7,657 bases of DNA from Coriobacteriia bacterium (GTDB lineage: Bacteria > Actinomycetota > Coriobacteriia > Coriobacteriales > UBA8131), in assembly GCA_009781525.1 (NCBI GenBank), contig WQXZ01000082.1, positions 1 to 7,657 of the forward strand. The letters are read 5' to 3'. The position numbers and the translations under genes were made by a program. The notes under the pieces were generated by a model. It saw nothing but the letters and a program-made list of their open reading frames with translations, was not told where the DNA came from and ran no database searches. This document shows, piece after piece, positions 1-6,735 of this stretch; within the stretch, counting starts at the first letter, position 1, and each line of letters opens with the position of its first letter.

Positions 1-21
1 ATTAATTGGTATCAGTCGCAT
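1..21 (-). CDS. Possible start of a further minus-strand gene, cut by the window edge
   Basis: Only seven codons are visible, reading MRLIPIN from an ATG at 21-19 with no stop before the edge. A GTG directly upstream (24-22) is in the same frame and is an alternative start. A purine-rich AGGAAG lies 9 nt before that GTG and 12 nt before the ATG, which is acceptable for the GTG and long for the ATG. It would follow the DUF1638 gene by about 65 nt on the same strand and could be a third operon member. Nothing can be said about function, and a chance open stretch this short is quite possible. Confidence 0.25.
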
Positions 22-45
22 CACTATCTTGTGCTTCCTGATTAG

Positions 46-61
46 ACCCATTCGAACGGGT
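46..61. repeat. 16-bp near-palindrome downstream of the DUF1638 gene
   Basis: ACCCATTCGAACGGGT reads the same on both strands except for one mismatched pair around a TTCGAA core. It lies 28 nt beyond the DUF1638 stop codon. As RNA it could form only a 4-bp ACCC/GGGT stem, and no T-run follows on the minus strand, so it is a poor intrinsic terminator. It could be a small protein-binding site in front of the possible next gene. The core resembles a tRNA T-loop but lacks the G53-C61 pair and the rest of a tRNA. Confidence 0.3.
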
Positions 62-88
62 TAGAGAGGAAGATATGAGATCGATTAT

Positions 89-853
89 TTAACTGATAAG
101 CTTGAAGATATCGTCACCATACGAAGGTGCAGCTGTCTGTCCAGGCGGAATAACGATGAATCTGTCGCCATCCCAGTTACCCTCAAGCATGTCGCGCATT
201 AGAGAGCTGCCGCCATCGAACTCACGATATTGCCAGCTGCGCTGCAAAGCGTAGTTCTGGGCATAGGTCTTGGCTTCCTCCATAAAGGGAACCTGGGCAA
301 ACTCGTCCCAGCAGATCATACCGACCTGAGAATAATGCACCAGCATCTCGGCGAACATATCGGCCATTTCTTCAGCCATCTCCTCGCCGTACTTCTCCAC
401 AAATTGTTTGTACTGAGCATCTCGCAGTTCGTCTTGCGATAGCTCACTGCCGCTTTCAGCCCAGCCAGCAGAATGCCAGAAGGTGCCAGGGTTTTCAGTG
501 AACTCTTTCATATAGAGCTCTTTTGATCCCAAGAATAAGGTAATGCAGTCGTGCGCACGGGGTATCACAAGAGGATACTTCTCGGAGCGTAACCCAACTG
601 TCCCATTCGAGCAGAGACCGTAGCCCAGCACAATCGCATCGAAGTCGCGTCCACGACGGGGATATGTTGTATGCGGGTCGTTGCCGGAGTTTATTGAATC
701 GATCTCTTCCTGCAGACAGACGCTCAGCTCACCGACTTTGTCATGTAAGCCCCACGGCATCCATGTAACGTCAACAACAGCATCTGAAGTAGCCGCAATC
801 ATCGACACCTCGCGCAGCATGACCCTACAGGCAATCAATTTAATGTAGCGCAT
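89..853 (-). CDS. DUF1638 family protein, probably cytoplasmic
   Basis: This is a 254-aa protein of unknown function that I assign to the DUF1638 family. Visible hallmarks in order are an N-terminal KLIACRVMLRE segment (C9), a GLHD motif (H37), IVLGYGLCSNGTVGL around residues 75-88 (C81), VIPRAHDCITLFLGS at 96-110 (H101, D102, C103), and GTFWHSAGW at 123-131. The conserved Cys and His residues could bind a metal or cofactor; that is inference. Residues 136-200 are rich in Glu and Met and probably helical. No signal peptide or membrane segment is seen. The frame is open back to 964, but the start at 853 is preferred. It has AGGAGA 5 nt upstream, it begins exactly where the family similarity begins, and the longer version would overlap the upstream gene. 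The gene starts 29 nt after the pyrophosphatase stop, so the two are probably co-transcribed. In other genomes the family occurs near corrinoid methyltransferase genes, but none is visible here. Confidence 0.85.
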   Translation of the reverse strand: MRYIKLIACRVMLREVSMIAATSDAVVDVTWMPWGLHDKVGELSVCLQEEIDSINSGNDPHTTYPRRGRDFDAIVLGYGLCSNGTVGLRSEKYPLVIPRAHDCITLFLGSKELYMKEFTENPGTFWHSAGWAESGSELSQDELRDAQYKQFVEKYGEEMAEEMADMFAEMLVHYSQVGMICWDEFAQVPFMEEAKTYAQNYALQRSWQYREFDGGSSLMRDMLEGNWDGDRFIVIPPGQTAAPSYGDDIFKLIS

Positions 854-857
854 GATC

Positions 858-863
858 TCTCCT
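858..863 (-). promoter_or_regulatory. Ribosome binding site that sets the DUF1638 start
   Basis: On the minus strand AGGAGA stands 5 nt before the ATG at 853. It is the only strong Shine-Dalgarno sequence near the beginning of this reading frame, and it decides for the 254-aa form over the 291-aa open frame. It lies in the 29-nt gap after the pyrophosphatase stop, so translation does not depend on overlap with the upstream gene. Confidence 0.75.
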
Positions 864-882
864 AACTCACTCTGGCTTTTGC

Positions 883-2253
883 TCAGCTTCCGAGAATCCT
901 CGCAGCGACTTGCATTTTTCGGCTTAAAATACCTGGCATCCAGGTTCCACCTACACCCGTACACTGAATGTTAAAGACGCGGTTGACGATTCGGCGATTG
1001 CCTTCGCAAATGAATTGCGACCCTTCAGCCATGATGTCGGTGATCATTAATAACACGAACTCATAACCATGGTCATCCATCACATGCCGCATATACTCGC
1101 GAATGCCCTCTTCATGTTTCATTACTTCAGCTAGGTCAAGTGTCTCATGCTGGGATATCAATACAGTCGCCTCACCGATCTGGAACTCCTTGGCATCGGC
1201 GCTGACGATCTTGTTGACAGGTACTTCTCCATTATCGCCGCGATGCTTGAACACCAATAAACCGAAATCGATCATCTCTACACCAGCGATCTCAGACAGC
1301 AACAGTGCCTGCTGCCAATCGGTTTCAGTAGTGGTCGGTGACTTTAGCATGATGGTATCTGTCATGATGGCAGACAGCAGCACCTTTGCAATGCCCTCGG
1401 GAATCTTTACTCCGAACCTCTGAAACTCCATTGAGACAATGGTTGCTGTTGAGCCAACGGGAAGGTTTACGAACTGCACAGGATTAGCAGTAGATATGTC
1501 CCCGATACGATGATGGTCGATTATTGCGATTATCTCGGCTTCTTCGATTCCATGAACCGCCTGGCTGATCTCGTTATGGTCAACCAGCACAACCTTACGC
1601 TTCGGACGAGTCGCAATATCAGACCGGGTCACGATGCCGATGCAGCGCTGCTCATCATCGAGAACAACCGCTTCACGCAGCGAGCTTAACATCAGATCCT
1701 CGATGGCTTCACCAAGCAGCCCGTCCTTATCCAGAATTAGAACCTCTTCAATAAAGTCGCGCACCTTTTGTCCGAGAGAAGCTATCAGGTCTGCTGCGAC
1801 AGCCATCGAGTTTGAGCCGTCTTCTTCTAACACATCGGTTGCTGCAAGATAGCGCTCTGCGATCATCCGGGTCGTTATTAGGCCAACGTAGACTCCGTCC
1901 TCGTCTGTCACGACCAGAGAGCGAAGGTTTTTCTGGCGCAGCACCTTGCCTGCGTCAAGCAACAACTCGTTTTGCAGAACAGATATCGGGTCATCGGTCA
2001 TGACATCAGAGACGCGCGCACGTACATGGCTGACCAACTTCGGAATCGACAAGCCATTGGACTCAAGCACCCATGTGCTCTCAGGCGGCATCGGGCCAAG
2101 CCGCATCGGTTCGAATCGCATGGTGTTATATGAAGCATCAGCCAGCAAATTGCGCTGCTCAAGCTGGTTTCTCAGATAGGCGTAGGCTACTGCTGAGCAA
2201 ATGGTATCGTTATCAGGGTTCTGATGGCCTACAACAACAACAGGTGAAGCCAT
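883..2253 (-). CDS. CBS-domain, manganese-dependent inorganic pyrophosphatase (family II, DHH type)
   Basis: This 456-aa cytoplasmic enzyme should hydrolyse pyrophosphate to two phosphates. The DHH catalytic half is split by a regulatory insert. Residues 9-21 read GHQNPDNDTICSA, with metal ligands H10, D14 and D16. Two CBS domains follow at about 80-137 and 165-215. Catalysis resumes with VDHNE (D225), IIDHH (D246, H247, H248) and SAIMTDT (D299). The C-terminal DHHA2-type domain holds a FKHRGD segment (K336) and SRKMQ near the end (R445, K446). Only about 27 residues separate the CBS domains, so the DRTGG domain seen in many relatives is absent. In the family, CBS domains bind adenine nucleotides (AMP/ADP inhibit, ATP activates), and diadenosine-polyphosphate activation has been tied to DRTGG, so it may be missing here. 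The usual SRKKQ motif is SRKMQ, although the phosphate-binding Arg and first Lys remain. The start has AGAGG about 6 nt upstream and begins at the conserved first strand. It is the first gene of a probable operon with DUF1638 and is divergent from the ABC operon. Confidence 0.95.
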   Translation of the reverse strand: MASPVVVVGHQNPDNDTICSAVAYAYLRNQLEQRNLLADASYNTMRFEPMRLGPMPPESTWVLESNGLSIPKLVSHVRARVSDVMTDDPISVLQNELLLDAGKVLRQKNLRSLVVTDEDGVYVGLITTRMIAERYLAATDVLEEDGSNSMAVAADLIASLGQKVRDFIEEVLILDKDGLLGEAIEDLMLSSLREAVVLDDEQRCIGIVTRSDIATRPKRKVVLVDHNEISQAVHGIEEAEIIAIIDHHRIGDISTANPVQFVNLPVGSTATIVSMEFQRFGVKIPEGIAKVLLSAIMTDTIMLKSPTTTETDWQQALLLSEIAGVEMIDFGLLVFKHRGDNGEVPVNKIVSADAKEFQIGEATVLISQHETLDLAEVMKHEEGIREYMRHVMDDHGYEFVLLMITDIMAEGSQFICEGNRRIVNRVFNIQCTGVGGTWMPGILSRKMQVAARILGS

Positions 2254-2285
2254 ATTTACCTCTCAATCGTGATTAAACATCGTGT

Positions 2286-2401
2286 TCCGACAATTCCGTT
2301 TACGTGACTCTTACAATGGACAATGATACATTAGGTGTCAAAGAACTGTCGGCAACTGTTATTAGACAGCAACAAATCAGGCACGAACCACTTTGTCGGC
2401 A
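2286..2401. repeat. Three copies of a YTGTCGGMA motif between the divergent operons (candidate operator)
   Basis: The copies are TTGTCGGAA on the minus strand (around 2285-2293), CTGTCGGCA on the plus strand (2346-2354) and TTGTCGGCA on the plus strand (2393-2401). The two plus-strand copies are 47 nt apart. The middle copy sits next to the -35 of the leftward promoter and the right copy ends 10 nt before the rightward -10 box. This placement suits a regulator acting on both operons, but no regulator gene is visible and the motif matches no binding site I recognise. CTGTC (2346-2350) also pairs with GACAG (2365-2369). Confidence 0.35.
2313..2341 (-). promoter_or_regulatory. Candidate sigma-70-type promoter for the pyrophosphatase/DUF1638 operon
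   Basis: On the minus strand a perfect -35 hexamer TTGACA (2336-2341) is followed after 17 nt by CATTGT (2313-2318), a weak -10 box. Transcription would start near 2305, giving a leader of about 50 nt before the ATG at 2253. The -10 overlaps a short tandem repeat on the plus strand (ACAATGG then ACAATGA, 2313-2326). TATCAT also occurs nearby but has no -35 at the right distance. One copy of the YTGTCGGMA motif lies directly upstream of the -35 and another lies downstream of the predicted start. Confidence 0.45.
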
Positions 2402-2411
2402 GGTAAAACCG

Positions 2412-2417
2412 TATAAT
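2412..2417 (+). promoter_or_regulatory. Consensus -10 box, candidate promoter of the ABC operon
   Basis: A perfect TATAAT lies 83 nt before the ATPase start codon, so transcription would begin near 2424 with a leader of about 75 nt. No good -35 stands 16-18 nt upstream (the sequence there is CACTTT). TTGTCG at 2393-2398 is only 13 nt away, which is too close. A strong -10 with a weak -35 is typical of activator-dependent promoters. No structured leader element was recognised between 2424 and 2500. Confidence 0.45.
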
Positions 2418-2500
2418 TCATTGAGTTTTCAAATACGAACACTTTTACCCATTCGCGTGACCTGCGGCTTCGAAAGCCCACAACCCTGACAGGACGGTAG

Positions 2501-3202
2501 ATGGCTTTTATCCAGATGATAAATGTTGTAAAAGAATACAACACATCCGATGTACCTATCAGGGCTCTTGATGAAATCAGTTTCGAAATCGAGCAAGGCG
2601 AGCTGGCTATCGTCGTCGGTCCGTCCGGCGCCGGCAAATCAACCGTTCTGAATATCCTGGGCGGAATGGACACTGCTGATTCCGGGCAGGTATTGGTTGG
2701 GGATAAGGACGTGGCTGCATTTGATCGTCGCGCTTTGACAGACTACAGGCGTAACGATGTTGGTTTTGTTTTTCAGTTCTACAATCTGATTCCGAACCTG
2801 ACTGCGCTTGAGAATGTTGAGCTGGCAGCTCAGATCTGTGACGATCATCGTGATGCTGCAGAGACCTTGCGGCTGGTTGGGCTGGGAGACAGGCTTGATA
2901 ACTTTCCCTCGCAGCTATCTGGTGGTGAGCAGCAGCGGGTGGCGATTGCCAGAGCACTTGCCAAGAACCCCCTGATGCTACTTTGCGATGAGCCGACCGG
3001 AGCGCTTGACTTCAATACCGGGCGAGTGGTGCTGGCGCTCCTACAGCAAGCCAGCCGAGAGCAGAATATCACCGTGGTGATTGTCACCCACAACCTGGCT
3101 TTGACAGCAATGGCAAACCGGGTGATTCAGGTCGGCAACGGACAGGTGCAGGCGGTCAAGATAAATTCTGAGCCAGCATCAATTGAGACTATCGACTGGT
3201 AG
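2501..3202 (+). CDS. ABC transporter ATP-binding protein, MacB/LolD/FtsE type
   Basis: This 233-aa cytoplasmic ATPase should power the permease encoded next to it. All catalytic elements are present in order: Walker A GPSGAGKS (40-47), Q-loop at Q92 within FVFQFYNLIPNLTALENV, signature LSGGEQQR (139-146), Walker B LMLLCDEPTGALD (158-170) with catalytic E164, and the H-loop His in VTHN (H197). The FQFYNLIPNLTALENV stretch and the PTGALD D-loop are typical of the MacB/LolD/FtsE group, whose members drive FtsX-like permeases and usually move lipids, proteins or peptides, or transmit force, rather than import solutes. The length is normal for the group. The start codon is preceded by AGGA at a 6-nt distance. 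The gene ends 15 nt before the permease start, a spacing that indicates one operon and an obligate pair. Substrate cannot be told from the ATPase. Confidence 0.95.
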   Translation: MAFIQMINVVKEYNTSDVPIRALDEISFEIEQGELAIVVGPSGAGKSTVLNILGGMDTADSGQVLVGDKDVAAFDRRALTDYRRNDVGFVFQFYNLIPNLTALENVELAAQICDDHRDAAETLRLVGLGDRLDNFPSQLSGGEQQRVAIARALAKNPLMLLCDEPTGALDFNTGRVVLALLQQASREQNITVVIVTHNLALTAMANRVIQVGNGQVQAVKINSEPASIETIDW

Positions 3203-3217
3203 AAGACGCAGGTAGGC

Positions 3218-6200
3218 ATGGGTACAGCGTCGGATAAGACAAGCTCGACAGGTGCAACGAGCGCGCCGCCTGCGACAAGCGCGCCACCCGCAGCAAGCGC
3301 AACGCGCACAGCGAAGCCCCAGCGCCCCCCAGTCACCCATCCCTTCGGGCGAAGCGCGCTTCGCCTGGTACTCAATACCTTTCCACGCTTCATCTCGATT
3401 CTGCTGATCACCATGATCGGAGTTGCCTTTTTCTCGGGGCTCAGAGTCACAGGCAACTACATGCGCGCCAATGCCAATGCATACCTGAACAATTCTAACA
3501 CCATGGATATCCGCATCGTCTCAACCTTCGGCTTCGACGAGGATGATATCGATGCGATCCGAGCAACTCCTGGCGTACTGGATGTCTACCCTGGCTACAA
3601 CGCGAACATCCAGGCATACATGCGTACCGGAACCGTCGGAGTGCAGGTGCTCTCAATCGACTCTCGAAGCAACGCTCAGAACTATCCATATTTTTTTTCT
3701 GGCCGTATGCCTGGGCAACCAGGTGAGTGCCTGGCAGAGAGTTTCTACATGCGTCGCAGCGGCAAGGTGTTGGGCGACACCGTGACCTTCACCACCGGAA
3801 ACGATAGCGACATCAACGACACCCTGGCACGGGATACCTTCACCATAGTCGGAATCGTCTACAGCCCGCTCTTCCTTGCCGACGACCGCGGATCCAGCTC
3901 GGTCGGCAACGGATCCAACTCGTATTTCTTCCTTTTACCCGAAGAAGACTTCACGCTGTCCGTGCACACCGAGATCTACGTTCGTGTCATAGGAGTGCAA
4001 CCGGATGACTCACGCTTCACTTCCGAGTATCTGCAATCGGTGACAGAGAGCATCTACTATCTCGAGCAGACAGCAGACCTGCGCTCGCCCATACGTTATG
4101 CAGAAATTGTGGATGAGATCACGGACAAGCTCTACGAGGCGCAAGGTGAGATCGATGATGCTTATGCGGAGCTGGAAGACGCTCGTCTGACGCTTGAGGA
4201 TGCCCGCCGCGAACTTGACGATGCCTGGGTTGCAGCCGCTGATGGGCGGCGCCTGCTAGACGAGAACTGGCAACTGTTAAACGATGCCCGCCGAGAGCTT
4301 GATGACGGCTGGGAGCAGATACTTCCCGGGCGAGAAAAGCTTGACGATGCATGGCTACTTCTTGAGGATTCACGTCTTGAGCTTGACGACGGCTGGGAGG
4401 AACTTTTAGCCGGTCGACCCCTGCTAGATGAAGCATGGGAGATGATGGCAGACGGTTGGCTGCAGCTTGAAGATGGGAGGGTGCAACTTGAGCAGTCAGC
4501 CCTACTGATCCAGCTTGGCTGGGATGCCTTGGAGTTTGCCCTGCAACTGGGCATGCCCAAGTGGCTCTATGATTTCACTGCAAGCCAACCGGCAACCTTG
4601 GAGCAGCAGTATCTGGATGGTCTGGCTGAATGGCAGGAGGGACTTGACCAGTACTTCGAGAATCTACATGAGCTCGAAAACCGCGAAGCCGAGTACGCAT
4701 CCGGTCTGGCAAAGCTGGAGGATGGCGAGAGACTCTACTGGGAAGGTTATGACGAACTGGTCAACGCCGAAGCAGAGTACCTGGATGGTATTGCACAGCT
4801 AGAAAAAGGCGAGCGCGAATACCAGGACGGTTTACGCAAAATCGAAGACGGCGAGCGCAGCTATGAGGATGGTATCAACCAGCTGGTCGAAGCCGAGCAG
4901 GATTACGCCGAGGGGTTGGCTGAATACGTAGAAAAAAGAGACGACGCATTGGTCGAGCTCGCAGACGCTCAACAGGATGTCGATGATGCCTGGGAAAGCC
5001 TGGCAAAGATGAAGCAGCCTCAATGGTATGTACTTGGCATACGTGATAATGCCGGCTTCAGAACCTTTGAAAGTGAAGCAGACCAGCTTGACGCCTTGGC
5101 ACTGATTCTACCAGCATTTTTCTTCTTAATCGCAGCCCTGGTCTCGATGACAGCTATGACCCGCCTGGTCGACGCTGAACGCACAACCATTGCAACCTTC
5201 AAAGCACTTGGATACAGAAACCTGACAATCAGCATGCGCTATCTGCTCTATGCCTTGGTCGCTACTGTGATCGGGTCAGCAGCCGGAGTTGTTTTAGGCT
5301 TCAATATCCTGCCACCGATGATCTTCGATGCCTTCCGAACGCTATTTAACATCCCTCATGCTGAGCGACCGTTCTTCTTTGGCTACTCATTGATATCAGC
5401 TGCAGTTGCCGTCTTCAGCACAGTGCTACCTGCACTTTTGGTAGTGCGCTCATCAGTGCGAGAAAACCCTGCGCAAGCCATGAGACCATTAGCACCGAAG
5501 GCTGGACAGCGAATCTTGCTGGAGCGCATCAGATTTCTCTGGAGAAACCTGTCGTTCCTGCAAAAGATAACGGCGCGCAACCTGTTCCGCTACAAAAAGC
5601 GTTTGCTGATGACGATCTTCGGAGTTGCCGGTTGCACAGGGTTGATATTTACCGCATTGGGCTTACATGACGCACTGGGTACACTGACCCAGAAGCAGTT
5701 CGGTCACATCTACAAGTCCGATGCCACAATCGATTTCAGGCTTCAAGAAGGCGAAACAGTCGATGGCTTCACCGCTCGCGTAAGCACTTATCCAGATGTC
5801 ATGGATACGATGCTGATCTATCAGCGATCCATGCGGATCTCAAGTCCCGACCTTACCAAAGATGTCGCATTAATCGTTGTCTTTGACCCATCATCGCTGC
5901 CTGACTTCATTCACCTGATGTCCAGGAGGAGCGGCTTGACTGCAGCTCAGAGCTACAACCTGACTGATGACGGGGTGATTCTGACCGAACAGATCGCCCG
6001 CCAGTTCAATGTCAGCATCGGTGACACCGTGAATCTGCGCACCCTGGAAGGCACCTCGGCAACCTTGACGGTAACAGGTATTGTGGAGAATTACACCATG
6101 CATTACTGCTATATGACTGCCGCTATGTACGAGCAGGCTTACGGCGAGGCACCAAAGGCGAACCGGCTGTTCGTTCGAACCTACTCTGCTACCGGTGACC

Positions 6201-6691
6201 TTGACCCAGCCTTGGTCGAAGATCCGGCAGTTCGCTCCATCATGTATACGACCAAGCTGGCTGCTGACGTCGGCAACAGGCTTGATGTGCTGACTTTCGT
6301 CGTAGTGATACTGATTATCTCAGCTGGAATCCTGATCTTTATCGTTTTATTCTCACTGAATACGATCAATCTTGAGGAGCGACGACGAGAGCTGGCTTCA
6401 ATCAAGGTGTTAGGCTTCTATGACTCAGAGCTCGCTGCATATATTTATCGGGAGAATATCATCCTCACGGTAATCGGAGCCGCCGTCGGCATCGGACTGG
6501 GCTTTCTACTGCAGCGCTATATCATCACAACCCTGGAGATCGATATGTTCATGTTCAGCCGCGATCTGCTCTGGACAAGCTATGCCATTTCGCTAGCGCT
6601 GACCTTCGTTTTCGCAACCTTTGTGAACCTGATCATGTACCGCCCCCTAACCAGAATAAACATGGTCGAAGCCTTAAAAGCCGTGGAGTAG
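3218..6691 (+). CDS. Large FtsX/MacB-family ABC permease with a long extracellular helical hairpin
   Basis: This is a 1157-aa membrane protein, far longer than a standard 400-650-aa MacB- or LolC-type permease. Visible order: a cytoplasmic Ala/Pro/Ser/Thr-rich tail (1-45) with TSAPPA twice; TM1 (about 58-77); a MacB-PCD-like outer domain (78-300); a heptad hairpin (305-600); a first FtsX domain with TM2-4 (about 629-648, 675-695, 722-744) ending in a conserved RENPAQAMRP; TM5 (796-818); a second outer domain (819-1021); and a second FtsX domain with TM6-8 (about 1023-1048, 1080-1101, 1119-1143) ending NMVEALKAVE. Two FtsX halves in one chain mean a single copy can pair with an ATPase dimer. 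AERTTIATFKALGY and ERRRELASIKVLGF are the matching coupling-helix segments. The start has AGG 5 nt upstream and lies 15 nt after the ATPase stop. The frame is intact throughout. Substrate is unknown; MacB, LolCDE and FtsEX suggest mechanotransmission across the envelope, which is inference. Confidence 0.92.
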   Translation: MGTASDKTSSTGATSAPPATSAPPAASATRTAKPQRPPVTHPFGRSALRLVLNTFPRFISILLITMIGVAFFSGLRVTGNYMRANANAYLNNSNTMDIRIVSTFGFDEDDIDAIRATPGVLDVYPGYNANIQAYMRTGTVGVQVLSIDSRSNAQNYPYFFSGRMPGQPGECLAESFYMRRSGKVLGDTVTFTTGNDSDINDTLARDTFTIVGIVYSPLFLADDRGSSSVGNGSNSYFFLLPEEDFTLSVHTEIYVRVIGVQPDDSRFTSEYLQSVTESIYYLEQTADLRSPIRYAEIVDEITDKLYEAQGEIDDAYAELEDARLTLEDARRELDDAWVAAADGRRLLDENWQLLNDARRELDDGWEQILPGREKLDDAWLLLEDSRLELDDGWEELLAGRPLLDEAWEMMADGWLQLEDGRVQLEQSALLIQLGWDALEFALQLGMPKWLYDFTASQPATLEQQYLDGLAEWQEGLDQYFENLHELENREAEYASGLAKLEDGERLYWEGYDELVNAEAEYLDGIAQLEKGEREYQDGLRKIEDGERSYEDGINQLVEAEQDYAEGLAEYVEKRDDALVELADAQQDVDDAWESLAKMKQPQWYVLGIRDNAGFRTFESEADQLDALALILPAFFFLIAALVSMTAMTRLVDAERTTIATFKALGYRNLTISMRYLLYALVATVIGSAAGVVLGFNILPPMIFDAFRTLFNIPHAERPFFFGYSLISAAVAVFSTVLPALLVVRSSVRENPAQAMRPLAPKAGQRILLERIRFLWRNLSFLQKITARNLFRYKKRLLMTIFGVAGCTGLIFTALGLHDALGTLTQKQFGHIYKSDATIDFRLQEGETVDGFTARVSTYPDVMDTMLIYQRSMRISSPDLTKDVALIVVFDPSSLPDFIHLMSRRSGLTAAQSYNLTDDGVILTEQIARQFNVSIGDTVNLRTLEGTSATLTVTGIVENYTMHYCYMTAAMYEQAYGEAPKANRLFVRTYSATGDLDPALVEDPAVRSIMYTTKLAADVGNRLDVLTFVVVILIISAGILIFIVLFSLNTINLEERRRELASIKVLGFYDSELAAYIYRENIILTVIGAAVGIGLGFLLQRYIITTLEIDMFMFSRDLLWTSYAISLALTFVFATFVNLIMYRPLTRINMVEALKAVE
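3257..3292 (+). repeat. 18-bp tandem repeat in the permease N-terminal tail (TSAPPA twice)
   Basis: Two adjacent 18-bp units encode TSAPPA-TSAPPA (residues 14-25). They differ at four positions, all third codon positions, so the peptide rather than the DNA has been kept. The unit lies in a GC-rich, low-complexity cytoplasmic extension before TM1. Such tails are usually disordered linkers, and no motif is recognised. Confidence 0.7.
4130..5017 (+). other. Permease domain: 20 + 20 heptad helical hairpin
   Basis: Residues 305-444 divide into 20 unbroken heptads of the type LDDAWxx/LEDARxx. Residues 445-460 form a linker with two prolines (P447, P458). Residues 461-600 divide into another 20 unbroken heptads of the type GLxxLxD/GExxYxD. 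The domain lies between TM1 and TM2, so it is predicted to project outside the membrane. Two equal arms joined by a short turn suggest an antiparallel coiled-coil hairpin. If fully helical, 140 residues would span about 20 nm. Arm 1 has prolines at 370 and 401, and arm 2 has glycine at many first heptad positions, so it is not a classical leucine zipper. Codons differ between repeats, so the pattern is an old one kept at the protein level. Confidence 0.85.
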
Positions 6692-6726
6692 GGGGCTTAC
6701 GCTGAGAATTAGGAAGATACTTAGGG

Positions 6727-6735
6727 TTATCCACG
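6727..6735 (+). promoter_or_regulatory. DnaA-box-like sequence (8 of 9)
   Basis: TTATCCACG differs only in its last base from the classical DnaA box TTATCCACA. It lies 35 nt after the permease stop, in a region without a convincing gene, and faces the perfect box at 6886-6894. With only two boxes and no dnaA, dnaN or rep gene in view, this does not amount to an origin. Confidence 0.35.

Noticed and set aside
43..64. Possible tRNA T-arm (TTCGAA loop flanked by ACCC/GGGT)
   Set aside because: The invariant G53-C61 pair is missing on either strand and no acceptor, D or anticodon arm can be built around it.
854..964. N-terminal extension of the DUF1638 frame by 37 codons
   Set aside because: It would overlap the pyrophosphatase coding end, shows no family similarity, and the internal ATG at 853 has a strong ribosome binding site.
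2377..2673. 98-codon minus-strand frame crossing the ABC promoter and ATPase start
   Set aside because: It is opposite the Walker A region of a clear ATPase gene and has no family signal.
4119..4560. Ser-rich and His/Arg-rich open frames on the minus strand opposite the permease hairpin
   Set aside because: They are shadows of the repetitive heptad codons (GAT/GAC/CTT read backwards), with low-complexity products and no ribosome binding site.
6674..6698. Possible terminator at the end of the permease gene
   Set aside because: The AAGCC/GGCTT stem has only 5 bp, overlaps the stop codon and is not followed by a T-run.
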